A stretch of 46,872 nucleotides of DNA from Byssochlamys sp. IMV 00236. Taxonomy: Eukaryota > Ascomycota > Eurotiomycetes > Eurotiales > Thermoascaceae. The notes beneath the pieces are model-generated. The model saw only the letters and a program-made list of their open reading frames with translations, was not told the DNA's origin and searched no databases. Every line of letters starts with the position of its first letter. The stretch's first letter is position 1. Location: positions 1-46,872 of the forward strand of contig MSJH02000725.1 of the NCBI GenBank assembly GCA_001931875.2, written 5' to 3'. This document shows positions 19,498-30,522 of this stretch, piece by piece. The translations under genes and the position numbers were made by a program.

Positions 19498-20470
19498 TTA
19501 AGAATAATAGCCAGGCAAAATATATTCTAATTTTTGAACTGTCTCTGGGTTTCTCTTTTCTTTAGCTGTCATGACAGCAAACTTCATGGAGCCCTTGTAG
19601 TTAGGTTCAAGAGTACCATGAGCAACAGCGTTTTCGAGATCAGGAAGGATAGCATGAAGAAGGTTCTTGGCGTTCTTGCCGTTGTTACCCATGTTTTGCA
19701 TGACAGTTTCGACAGTAACAACTTCTTCATTTTGACGCCAGCAGTCATAATCAGTAGACATACAGACCATCTGATAAGCAATTTCGGCTTCACGAGCGAG
19801 TTTGGCTTCAGGCAAAGCAGACATATTGATGATATCGCCACCCCAGGAACGGTACATGTGAGACTCGGCGCGAGTAGAGAAGGCAGGACCTTCCATACAG
19901 ACTGCTGTCTTGTTGCGATGCAACTTGGCGCCGAATTCCAAGCTTGATTCGTGCTTGGCGATCAAATTGGCCAAACCTTCATGGAAGGGGTCTGCAAAGA
20001 CGGCGTGAGCGACCACACCGTCGCCAAAGAAGGTGGAAGGACGCAAGCCGCGAGTACGATCGATTAATTGGTCGGGAAGGACAAAGTCGCAGGGTGGGAT
20101 CTCTTCACGGAGCGAACCGACGGCGGAGAAGGCAACGATGACTTCGACACCAAGACTCTTAAGGGCAGCAATGTTGGCCCGAACAGGTACTTCGGTGGGT
20201 GTCAAATAGTGGCCGCGGCCATGGCGAGCTAAGAAGGCAATCTTGCTGCCACTGGGAGTGGCAGAGATGATGATTTTGTCGCTAGGGTAACCCCAAGGCT
20301 TCCAAAAAAAAAAAAGGAGAGTCTGTCAGTTTTTTTATCCCCTTTTTTTTTTGACAATATTCACTTACAGTTTCGGGATATACTTCTTCAATCACTTCAA
20401 GTCCTTCGAGGTGGTAAAGTCCAGAGCCACCAATAACGGCAATCTTGACATCCTTCAGTTCTTTGACCAT
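19498..20470 (-). CDS. MTAP: S-methyl-5'-thioadenosine phosphorylase
   Basis: Phosphorolyses 5'-methylthioadenosine to adenine and methylthioribose-1-phosphate in the methionine salvage pathway (MTAP in animals, Meu1 in yeast). Exons 20369-20470 and 19498-20298 join in phase 0 and give 300 residues, in the family range. Seen motifs are the N-terminal IAVIGGSGLYHLEGL, PWGYPSDKI after the splice, FLARHGRGHYLTPTEVPVRA, VIVAFSAVGSLREEI, CMEGPAFSTRAES and the nucleoside site INMSALPEAKLAREAEIAY followed by MSTDYDCW. These are characteristic of the MTAP subfamily rather than of purine nucleoside phosphorylases for inosine/guanosine. The start at 20470 (MVKELKDVKIAV) matches the family; upstream codons are pyrimidine-rich leader. 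It lies in the same orientation as the KIN1 gene behind it. Confidence 0.96.
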
Positions 20471-20643
20471 GGCTAATTTGAGATAAGGGAAAAAGGGCAA
20501 AAAAAAAAGACGCAATAGTAAAATTTTAAGACAATTATAAAAATTTTATCCAATCATGGAAACGGATCTTTACTCTTTTTTAGATCCTAATGGCGCAGTT
20601 GTATCTGTGTGTGTTGCTGAAAGGAGGTTTATTTTAATAGAGT

Positions 20644-22960
20644 TTAATGTACCAGTTTATCCATTCTATCCACCAGCGTACGATACAGATTCTTAAAGAC
20701 CTCCTTTGTATAAAAGCTTGTTACTGACATCTGTTCGTCATCCTTTTGAATTCTGAACCCGGTTTTATGACTTGACCAGCGGGCAGAATAGACCAGAATG
20801 GTGAATCGTAGAGGCATCCTGATCTGCTTTGATCTTTCACTGTTCTCTTGTGTCTCGCGGTAAACAAAGCGAGACCACACTGGGTACTCAAAGACGCAGT
20901 CGAGGGCATGGTCAGTACATCGAGTCACATCAATGCTCAATTGATCGAGAATATCCAGCAGCCTTGCCTTGATCTCGGCTTGTGTCAGTCGATAGAAATG
21001 ACCACGGCTAAGGAAATCAAATAAGCTTTTGGTTGACTCTGATTTACTATTTGTCAGGGCAGGTTCTCTAAATGAGGATGAGGGTGACAGTGTCTTGGAC
21101 GGAGGAGGTGATACATCTGGTGATGAGTTATCATTTGAGCCAGACTTATGATTGAACGAAAGTCGTTTCCAAGATGGTCTCCGAATCGTAGATGCGGTGG
21201 AGGTAAAGGAGGTTCTGCTTTGTTGCTTACTAGTGTAGCTTTTCTGATTAAATTCAAGCTTGAGCCAGTGAGGCTTTTGCTGAGGTTTGATCTCGGCTGG
21301 CGTTGTTGGTGTATCTATTGTCTGTGATGAAATCTTTTTGGATGCTTCACTCTTTTGACGAACTGTTGACGTAGACGTGCTTCGTTTCATTGCGCCAATA
21401 GTCTGTCGCCTTGCCAGAGCAGGCGATGACGATGATGACGGCTTTGTCTCGTGCGTGCTCGTGGATCGTGTGAGGCTGGTTTGAGGTGCATCTAACAGTT
21501 GTCTCTTTCGCTCCTCAGCCTCTTTGCGTTCCTTGACGAGATAGTATACGGACACGAGTGGATCGTACATGGCAGGTAATGTCCGAAAGTCGTCCTTGGC
21601 TTGATGCTTGATTCGGCTCGATGAAGACAGTCGTCGTCGCCAGCGTGGTCGACTGGCAAACACTTGATCTTCGGTTACCTTTCTCTGATAATTCTCATCA
21701 ATTTTTGTTGCAGCTGATTGATACTCTGAGGATGAGATGATCATTTCTAGTTTACTGCGAATCTCATCAGGTGTACCAAGACCGAACCCTTGCATACCTT
21801 CAACAACAGTCATGTCGATTGTCTCCAATGGCTGACGGTGTGGTAGGTAATTGTTAATTGGCTCATCGTAACCCTTATTCATCCACGGATGAGATCGAAT
21901 GGCAGAAAGTGTGATACGTTGCCTTGGATTGACAACAAAGATTTTCGTCAGTAAATCCAGACAGTCTTCAAGATGTTAGTGTTATCCTCCTTTTTTTTTT
22001 CACTTTACCTTTGCCCAAATGGTCAGGATAATCATCCACAATACCAGACTTGATTTTCTCATGAAGCGCAGGTAAATTGGTATCATCGAATGGCACCTTA
22101 CCACATACTAGCACATATAAAACGACACCAAAACTCCAAATGTCTACTTCAGGACCTGTATACTCTTTTGCTTTCAATAGTTCAGGAGCAGCAAAATAAA
22201 GGGATCCACAAAATGTATTTAGTTGCTGTGTTGGATGATATACATTCGATAAACCAAAGTCAATGATTTTGATCTGTTCTGATTTTGTGATAAGGATGTT
22301 TTCTATTTTCAAATCTATACAACGTGCATCAGCCTTGCATAAACATGTCTAAAGACTGCTATTTACCTCGATGAACGATTGAATTACGATGACAATAATC
22401 GAGAGCACTCACAATCTGACGAGCAAACTTTCTAGCCTGTTTTTCTTTCAATTTGCCATGTTTGATGATATAATCTAATAGTTGACCTCCATCCACATAT
22501 TCTAAAAACATGTAATACTTGTCGCCTTCTGTAATATATTCCTTCAATTGACAAATATGAGGATGTCGCAATAAGCGCATGATTGCCATTTCTCGAATTG
22601 TGCGTTGTTCACGTTCTTGTGGTGTATCCTTTGGGTCAGTGTGGCTAGTGCTCTTGATGGTTTGTAAGTCAATTTTTGGCATAATTTTAACTGCATACTA
22701 TATATAGTAATCAGTTAATGCTTTTATTTTTAGCCTTCTTTTTTTTTATCTTTCTTTCTTTTTATTACTTTTTGCTTCGTAGGGTCTGTAAGGCACTCGG
22801 CCAGTTTGACTTTACCCATAGAACCAGCTCCAATAGTTTTTCGATAGATAACATAATTTTGTACTTTCATGACTTGATGTCGTTCAGATTGTCTACGAGA
22901 CAATGACCGTTTGATATCTTGGGATTCATTAACAATAGTCTCTTCTGTGCTGATACTCAT
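20644..22960 (-). CDS. KIN1: KIN1/PAR-1-type Ser/Thr kinase with KA1 domain
   Basis: Ser/Thr kinase of the Kin1/MARK/PAR-1 group, which in fungi acts at the cell cortex in polarity, septation and exocytosis. Exons 22769-22960, 22367-22697, 22009-22314 and 20644-21965 give 716 residues. The kinase domain (about 33-310) has the loop IGAGSMGKV, Lys in [21 protein letters not shown], the TFCGS activation segment and APELL, so it should be active. [16 protein letters not shown], with [11 protein letters not shown] and a [10 protein letters not shown] segment after it, is typical of Kin1 proteins. A long Ser/Thr-rich basic region follows, and the last 100 residues (from [12 protein letters not shown] to the stop) match a KA1 membrane-binding domain. 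Introns are 43-71 nt. Confidence 0.93.
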
Positions 22961-23164
22961 GAATAAATAAGAAAGATAAGAAATAAAGGAAAAAGGAAAG
23001 GAAAAAAAAAAGTTTGACCTTTTTTTTGTGGAGATGAATGCTTGATTTCTTTTACAGGAAGCCTTTGTGTAACATTTCGTGGTCTGCGTTATTTTTTATG
23101 AAAAAATAGAGTTCTTTTGATTCAAAAAAAAAAAAAAAAAAAAAAAGTACCCGCGAGTTTACTT

Positions 23165-23206
<42 letters not shown>

Positions 23207-24105
23207 GGCTGACGACAACAGAATAACTTGTAAAGAAATTGTTATATCACTTATTTATTGTCACTCAATTCCATCATCTTGGGTCATACGTCAGTCTTCA
23301 TTCGATCGCAATTGTCCATGTTTAATTCTTAATTTTGACTAGATTTTTGTTTCGATGGCGTCAATTGTGAACAATAGTTTAAAAAGTAGAAAAAGTACTT
23401 GGTACAGCCAATAAGTCTAATACGACCGATACAAGAATAGACTTGAGTTTGTATATGCTGTGAATTCATAATAGTGAATCTATTGACACTCAGGGTTCAA
23501 AATTATAGACAAGTTTCCATTTCAGATCAGCAGCGGCGATATATATATATATGAGAAACAGTAATTCATTGGATGTAAGGATAAAGAAAAATGCATATGT
23601 TGCTTAATTGCATTATTTACACTTTTCAAACTCAAGCGACTGTAGCATACTTTTCTTATTTATACAAGAATACGCTTGAGAACAGTATAATGAATTCACA
23701 AGGAATTAAAGAAACAAGAGGAGGGAGCAAACTATGGATCATAACATATACAAAGAAATGAACGTGCACCACGCGTTTTTTGATTATTTCCAAGCATTAT
23801 GTAAAACTATCACTACAATAAAGAGAAAAACAATCAAATTGACCGAGAAAAGAACAATAATAGAAAAGGAAAAGAGAGAAAGATGATTTCTAAAAAGAAT
23901 GAATTGACACCAAAAATCAAAAAGATGAAGTGATTCGTTACAATGACATCATATAACCATAATGCAGACAAAAGAAAAAAAAAAAGAATATAAAACCCCA
24001 GATAAGTTTTCGTTTTCTTCTCTTTTTCCATTTTTCTTTTTAAATATAAACAATCGGGTATTTCATAATATAAACAAGCAGACCGTCTTGCTCATATTAC
24101 TGTAG
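22961..24105. promoter_or_regulatory. Divergent intergenic region with microsatellites
   Basis: About 1.1 kb between the KIN1-type and caleosin-like genes, which start in opposite directions. It holds a 23-base A run (23124-23146), a (GA)16 microsatellite (23171-23202), a short TA run near 23540-23551 and AT-rich DNA. No gene or RNA is recognised. Confidence 0.55.
23171..23202. repeat. (GA)16 microsatellite
   Basis: An uninterrupted GA dinucleotide run about 210 bases upstream of the KIN1 start codon. GAGA/CT tracts are common in promoters of this genome window. Confidence 0.95.
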
Positions 24106-25927
24106 ATGAATAATAGTACAGAGGAGTTTCCTAGTCTTAGTGACTCTGTTAATAATAATGTAGAACGATCGACGCTCGGTGCTTCCTGGGCAGAGGTGGC
24201 TCAACCAGATACAACAGAAGTTGTTCATAATGCTTCAGAATCAAAGGAGCAGTCTTATGCAGACATTGCTAGTAAACATCAAGAATTATCCAAACAAGAG
24301 TTTCCTACACTCCAGGATAGCGTGCCTGATTCCAATCCTACTTCATCTGGAGTAGCTGATCTGTTGAATAAAGAAACTGATCAGCCAAAGACAGGTAATA
24401 ATATAAAATGGGGGAATAGCCTGATATTCATCATCTTTTATAGACACAACTCAACCACCTAATCCTGATAGATCTTTTGCTGCTGTCACATCAAATGAAG
24501 GGTATCCTTCACCACAACCAGATACATCAACGTCATCGGAGTTGCCTCCCTTGTCAGATCTGCCTGATGTCAAGGACATGTTAGAACAACCTTCTGGTAA
24601 GTGAATCTAATGTTCAAAAAGGAAGAGAGATACTGATGATATATCTAGTGCATGTACCTCCTCCTCCAGTCAGTTTTGCCGAGGTAGCTGCCAAGGAAAT
24701 TCCTCCTGAAGAGAAACCGCTAAGCGAGCGCGCTCAGAGGATCATCAAGGAACAAGAAAACCAACCAAAGGAAGAACCATTATCTGTAAATGACGAAAAC
24801 TTCCCTACATTGGGCCAAAGTCGTTTGATGGCAGAACAAAATGCCAAGGATGAAGAAAAGGAAGTATATACCGAGATTTCAAAATTGAATCAAGCGGGTG
24901 ATATTGTTGAAGAAGAAGATGACATCGTTGTGGTGGATAATAAAGGTAAAATGAAAAGAGAGAGAGAGAGAGAGAAAGGGCTGCATAATAAATACTCATG
25001 GGAAACACAGACACAAAGAAATCGTTTGCCGACATTGCTGGCTCCAACTTGGATGATGCACCACCACCTGCTAAACCACACGTGAATCCAGTTCCTGTGT
25101 ATGACGAAAGCACTATCCTGTTAGAAGAGAAGAGAAGAGAAGAACGAAAGGAGAATACTGTAGAATATGGTAATAACAATGAATTAATTGAGCAAGAACA
25201 AGGTAAAAGGATAATAGGTTCTGGTTCAATATGATATTCACCTGTCTTTTTCATTAGCTCAAGAAACCCAAAAGGATTCAGAATTGACCAAACAGGATAT
25301 TAAAGAAGAAAAGCGAGAGATAAAGAATAGGTCCATTCAAAATAAACAACAAGAAAATCAAGAGGATGCACTGGTTGTTCGTCTACAGACATTTGATAGA
25401 AGAGGCTCGGGTAGAATTACCATCTTTGATACTGTATTTGGTAAAGGTCCCCCAAAAAAAAGAGACCTAGAATGTAGCAACTCATCTTTTAATGTGTAGC
25501 ATTATACCGTTTGGGCTATCCTATATTAACCATTTTGCCTGCTGCCTTTTTGATGCATCTCCGGTTATCTCCTCTTACGTCACCTCATGGGTTTCCCTTC
25601 ATTTACCGATCGCTTTTCGATTTGATATCGCTTCCGATCTACACAAAAAACCTCGGATACGCATTAACTTATAAAACACCCATGCTCCGCCAACCCAAAG
25701 ATAAGATGGTTCAAGCCGTTCGGGAATACGGAAGCGAGAAGGGCCTTGGCTATTGGGATGGTATTAGAGCCATCCGACGCACTGAAAACTTAAGATGGTG
25801 GCAACTCGGGCTTTGGGCTGTCCATCGTATTCAGTGGACATTAACTTACACCATGCTCCATGATCCCTCGAATCATGTTGTTACTACGAATACATTAATC
25901 GCTTTAAATGAAGCCACATATCATTAA
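24106..25927 (+). CDS. Divergent caleosin-like protein with modular disordered N-terminus
   Basis: Predicted membrane- or lipid-droplet-associated protein: a long disordered N-terminal region followed by a divergent caleosin-like domain. Exons 24106-24394, 24444-24596, 24649-24945, 25011-25202, 25258-25440 and 25500-25927 give 513 residues; all five introns are phase 1. The N-terminal 300 residues repeat two short motifs: an FP(S/T)L motif (EEFPSLSDS, QEFPTLQDS, ENFPTLGQS) and an aromatic-A-(D/E)-(I/V)-A motif (ASWAEVA, SYADIASK, SFAEVAAK, SFADIAG). The C-terminal 190 residues follow the caleosin order: TFDRRGSGRI where the EF-hand sits, a hydrophobic segment with a Pro-containing turn, LPIYTKNL, then LWAVHRIQWTLTYTMLHD. 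The heme-ligand histidines and EF-hand acidic residues of true caleosins appear lost, so peroxygenase activity is unlikely. The caleosin call is by pattern only. Confidence 0.7.
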
Positions 25928-26008
25928 AAAGAAAATGTAAAATAAAATATTATTTATTAAAAAAGACACACACAAAGAAAGACATAAAGTGATGATAAAA
26001 ACGGTATT

Positions 26009-26747
26009 TTAAAGTTCTTTTTCTACAATAGATGATGATGATGTTGATAATGTTTTTTGTTCTTGATTTACAATACACTTTTCCAGTCGGTTTTCTAGAT
26101 ATTTACGAACGAATGGGCAGGTTGGTATAACGAATTTCTTGGCTTTTTCTGCCCATTGAAATGCTTTTTGTAGTATCAAGTCACCTAATCCCTGATGCCT
26201 ATACGTGAAAGGTATTTCCTAAGGAGTAATTGTTAATATTGTCAATGATGAAAGGTTGTATATATAAATGTATTTACAATGTGATAGAATTCAATTATAT
26301 TTGGACATCTTGTAGGTAAATAGCATAATGCAGCTATCAATTATAAGTTCGTCTGTGTGTCTGACATTATGAGTATTCCTGTTTACCTGTGTTTCCTTTG
26401 TTATCTAACTGTAGTTTGAACATATAATTATTTGGATCATGTTCAACGTCCATTATATCAAACCGTCGTTTACAGGGTATTGTCTTATTGTTACTGTTGT
26501 CTTGATTTATCACTGTGTTATAATGGTTGTTATTATTGTTGTTGTTGCTTCTGTTTTTACTATTATTACTATGACTACTGTTACTATGACTACTACTACT
26601 ACTACTACTACTGCTGCTGCTGCTACTGCTGTTATTGCTTGTTGTGTTATTGGATGATAGTGGTGATAGTGATGTCGATGATACTTTATTATTAGTTGAC
26701 AATTTATAGTGTTTTGATATCAGACTGCTCGTTGGTGTCTGTGTCAT
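26009..26747 (-). CDS. NATD1-like GNAT acetyltransferase
   Basis: Small GCN5-related N-acetyltransferase of the NATD1 (Acetyltransf_CG) type; its substrate is not established. Exons 26387-26747, 26278-26333 and 26009-26218 give 208 residues. The N-terminal half is low-complexity Ser/Asn with long homopolymers. The catalytic domain starts near residue 110: MFKLQLDNKGNTAALCYLP, then IIEFYHIEIPFTYRHQGLG, where RHQGLG is the acetyl-CoA pyrophosphate loop (RxxGxG/A), then the helix LILQKAFQWAEK and the NATD1-typical IPTCPFVRKYLE. The ATG at 26747 is the first in frame. The domain itself is usually a stand-alone protein of about 100 residues, so the disordered extension is a lineage addition. Confidence 0.85.
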
Positions 26748-29121
26748 AACAATACTTGAGCTTTGTGTTTTTCTGCGCTTTCGTCTGCTGTCCAGTTCGG
26801 ATAGAGATCCGGACAAGGTAATGTGTGATTGAAGTGCCAAAACGAATTTCGAAGGAAAGAAAAAATAAATAAACTTTCTTATTAGAAAAAGAAAAAGAAA
26901 AAAAAGAAAATAATACACAGACGACAAAATACAAACAAAATAAGGGGAAGGAAAGAAAGAAAAGAAAATTAAAGGAAGTAAAGAGAGAAAGAGAGAGAGA
27001 GAGAGGGAAAAGGTTAGTGTTGCCGGGTTTTAAAATAACAAAAATCCAGATTCTCAAAAGGAGGAAAGTAAGGGAAGAGCGTGTGTAAAAAATAGAAACA
27101 ATTGGGTAATAAAAAAGCCCAATCGATCAAAACAAGCCCTTTTGCCTTTTTTTCCCTTGTTCAATCTTTTATTCTTTTCTTTCTTGCTTGCTTTCAAAGA
27201 GACTCTATTACATGTAAAGAGACTGAACTCTGGTTACACAAGTAACTAGGTTCTTTTTATAGTGTCTGGATCCCGTCACCTGATAGGGTTGCTTTTTTTT
27301 TTTTTTTTTTTCAAATTAGCCAATCTGGACGCACACACTGTTGCCAATGGTTCAACTGCAATACCAGACCATTTTTACTTTTTATGGAATAACCTGGATT
27401 TTGCACTGGAAATTATCAAATCAATTGCCAGAGAAAGAAAAAAAAGGAAACTCAATAGTAAATAAAGAATAATCCCATGATGATTCTCGATGATTTTGAA
27501 TAACCTTCCATAAAAAGAAATTACACCAGAGAGAGAGAGTAAAAAGTGAGAGAGGAGCCAGAACAAGTTGCATAGTTTATCACTTTATTGACAAACTTTA
27601 GTGTACTTTTTATATATTTGTTTTGATGAAAATATTCCGTTGACAAGTGTAACATTTGTCTCCGTTTTCCTAAAGGATTCACGTTGCTACTACACATGCT
27701 TAAGTACACATATTTCCATATTAAATGATACAAGCAGGTGTGCTTTTTTTATATTCTTGCTGGGTCACAACTCTTGTCACTCAATTCAGTTATGACTTTT
27801 TGTGGTCTCCCTTCTTTCCTTTGAGTAGCATTCAGGTTGTTTCAAGAAGTTTATGTGCGTGTGCGCATACTAATGATCAAAGAAAGGGTCTCGTAAACAG
27901 AAAAGTCAATCCACCTAAAGGAATGATCATTTGCTAAATTACTATGTAAATAAAAAAAAAAGAGATGATGTATACATCCCCTTCATGTTTTCTCTTTCTC
28001 TCTTTTTTATGATACACAAATAATAAGCGTTGAAACGTTTGACTTTTTGAAATATTCAAGAATACACAGTTTCATTTCTACAAAAAGCCATTTCAACCGA
28101 ATAAAGTGTTTTATAACAAAAAAAGAGGGAATGTACACATAAACATTCATCAAAAGTGTACTTTAGGTAGAACATATGGCGCGCGCGCAAGACCCTATCT
28201 TTATACCCTTTTTAAAATAACGCCGTTTGATTGCTATCTGTTCTATTTTAACATTTGCGTAGCTATTTCGGTCCTGTGTCCCTTTTCTATCTTTAGAACG
28301 TCTACCTGGTAGGGCAAACAGAGGCGAGGCTGTTTTTCGATTACTGTTCCCCAGGGATAAGAGTTAATTGCCCTCCCCCTCTTCCTTCATCTCCCTTCCC
28401 CCACTTATGCCCCTTTGTTTATGAAATATAAAAGTCGAGATCAATGTAATAGGGAACAATTAGAAATAACTCCCACAGTTAAAATATATAGTCTGATCTT
28501 TACAAAACATGACTGCATAATAAGCGTATTCCTCTTCCCTTGATTTAAGTCTATATCTTGTCCATAATGATAGAAAGAATGAAAATGCAATGTCACATGA
28601 AGGGCATCTTTTCGAAGCTTGGAAATGATGCGAGAACTTATCATTATAAAAAGGGAAGCTATACCTGAATTGGTACCTTTACTTACGTATAAAATGCAAA
28701 TAAATGCTTGTGCTACACCATAAAATGTAGCATAAAGAGTCATTATCTTGACTTGCGCTTAAAAACACAATGGAGAGCGCGCACATACACTCTCATTACA
28801 TCTTACGTCATCGAGCAGGTGTTAATCTTGATTAAGCACTGATTTATCTCATGACTATTTAAGAAGAATATCATCAAACACACACACACGCGCACACAAT
28901 TTAAAGGAAAGTAAAATGTGTATATCCGTATATAGTCGGTAAGACGGATTTTATCGATTTGTGGAAAATGATTGTCATTACAGATTCCCTTATACAGTTG
29001 CTCTCATTGCTTTTGAGATTTAGACGAAAGGATAGGAAATAAATCTTATGATTCAATATGTTGTATTCAGTGTAAAAAGGGTAGTTAACTTGATGACCAG
29101 CAGAGTGGGTTCTTTATTTTT
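26748..29121. other. Gene-poor region
   Basis: About 2.4 kb in which I cannot support a gene. It contains a GA run (26991-27006), a T run of about 20 (27292-27312), a GC-dinucleotide patch near 28183-28192 and an AC/GC run near 28879-28898. Short open stretches (for example 28441-28743 on the minus strand) show no recognisable domain or splice logic. No tRNA or rRNA signature was found. Confidence 0.5.
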
Positions 29122-29714
29122 TTATATGTTAAACCTTGTCTTTTCTTTAGGAAGTATTTCCAATCCAATATAATCCCATTCATTGTATTTTAATGTAAAT
29201 AGTTTAGCTTTATACTGTAATATTTGTTCCATGAAGGCTATAAAATCTTTTTCATTAAGGATTTCACACTCATGATACACTGTACAGCCTCCAATTCTGA
29301 AATTTATTTCTGACTTTTATAAGATGTACTTGTACCGAAGCTTCTTTTCTGTTATTTTTTTTTTTTTTTTTTCAACAATAAATGTGTCAGATCCTTCTTT
29401 TTCTTCTTTTCTTAATTTCAATAAAAAGTCTTCAAATATTTCTAATTCCATCACAACTCCTGCAAGTAAAAGAGGAGGAAGTGGGTTTTTTATTGCAAAA
29501 GAGCTGAATATTACACTAGATTTGACTGCTTTTTTTATGCTTTTTTCAAATGGCATTGAACGTTTCTTTATTTTCTCTGATTACTTTTCATCCTATTGAA
29601 AGAATTTGACATATGGGAAAATAACACTTCTAGAATAACCATATACTCCTCCTCTGTTGCAACATTGTCAATAAATTTAACAGAAAGTCGGCTCAGTGAG
29701 ACGTAGGTGAAGAC
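29122..29714 (-). pseudogene. Hypothetical gene fragment in three spliced blocks, no start codon found
   Basis: Three blocks on the minus strand read as coding and join in consistent phase: 29585-29714, 29336-29525 and 29122-29296, with a 59-nt and a 39-nt intron. They give about 164 residues from VFTYVSLSRLSVKFIDNV, through LLLAGVVMELEIFEDFLLKL and a poly-Lys stretch, to GGCTVYHECEILNEKDF, ending ILPKEKTRFNI. I do not recognise the family. No start codon or further 5' exon with matching phase was found, and a Helitron relic begins about 80 bases upstream. It may therefore be a 5'-truncated gene, or a fragment moved by the transposon. The poly-Lys run is encoded by an 18-base A tract prone to slippage, and the 39-nt intron is shorter than others in the window. 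Confidence 0.4.
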
Positions 29715-29794
29715 CTAGAGTGGAACCTTCTCAAACCATTCCTATTGCCTACATTTTTCAGTCATACCTTTTACGACTATTAGAACTTGGACGA

Positions 29795-30500
29795 ATGAAC
29801 AAGGACTGTTCTAGCTGACATGCCCTGCACTGGATAGACGAAAGGCAAGAGTCATCTTCGTTGAGGAATCTTTGCTGTGTACCATGCTGCAAACGGAAAT
29901 CAGTCCAGTTACAGTTCTTGCCTGACCCATCCGAGCACTTGAAGGGCTTGCTTACACGTACAGACGCCCAAGGAAGGTACTTTAAAGACAGTCTTCGTCA
30001 ATACAACACCACCTTTGCGTTTACTTCCTTAGGCTGTGACATTGTGTCTCATGAGAAGCGCGCCATCAATCCCAACAACAGAGGTGGATTTGACGCATTT
30101 CAGGTCCACGGTGCCCTTTGTCACTGTCAAGGGCCGCTAATTCCAGTTGAGGACAACGCGCCTTCGTATGTTCAATTGCGCATTTATAATCTTTCATATG
30201 CTCCTCAGAGGCGATCAGGAAGGAATGAAAATCTGGTCCATGAGAGTATAAGAAACCTTACAGGTATGCTTGCCCAGTGCAGTCCCTTCGCACATATCTG
30301 CCATCGTGCGTATGAGATATTGAGCAACCATGAGAGCTCCAGCATTAACAGTGAGGATGGATCTAACAACGATGACTCTACCAAAGCGGCTCACCCTACA
30401 TTATCATCAGCCCTTGGATGAGGATGAAGTTAATTGAAGGAGACAATAGACACACTCACAGTTTGCCAACAATGGAAGAAGCCGTCGCGGTTATTGTGGT
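29795..30500 (+). mobile_element. Helitron helicase relic (N-terminal fragment, broken)
   Basis: Degenerate piece of a Helitron Rep/helicase protein. The open stretch 29819-30421 encodes the zinc-ligand and pre-helicase region found before the Helitron-like N domain: HALHWIDERQ, CCVPCC, GRYFKDSLRQYNTTFAFTSL, GGFDAFQVHGALCHCQG and APSYVQLRIYN. Breaks seen: an in-frame TGA at 29816-29818 where a Cys of the zinc cluster would be expected, then a stop at 30419 with the similarity apparently resuming in another frame (HTHSLPTMEEAVAVI) until about 30500. The Rep HUH nuclease and helicase domains are absent. No Helitron 5'-TC or 3' hairpin-CTRR end was identified. Confidence 0.7.
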
Positions 30501-30522
30501 ATGTTGTGGTATCACGATGTGA

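Noticed and set aside
23171..23202. CRISPR-like or regulatory array
   Set aside because: It is a plain GA microsatellite with no spacers.
26867..26927. N-terminal membrane segment of the NATD1-like protein
   Set aside because: The apparent hydrophobic leader comes from a pyrimidine-rich upstream tract and begins with a TTG; the first in-frame ATG is at 26747.
28441..28743. Minus-strand 100-codon open frame in the gene-poor region
   Set aside because: No recognisable motif, no promoter-like pyrimidine tract, no splice continuation; AT-rich chance frame is likelier.
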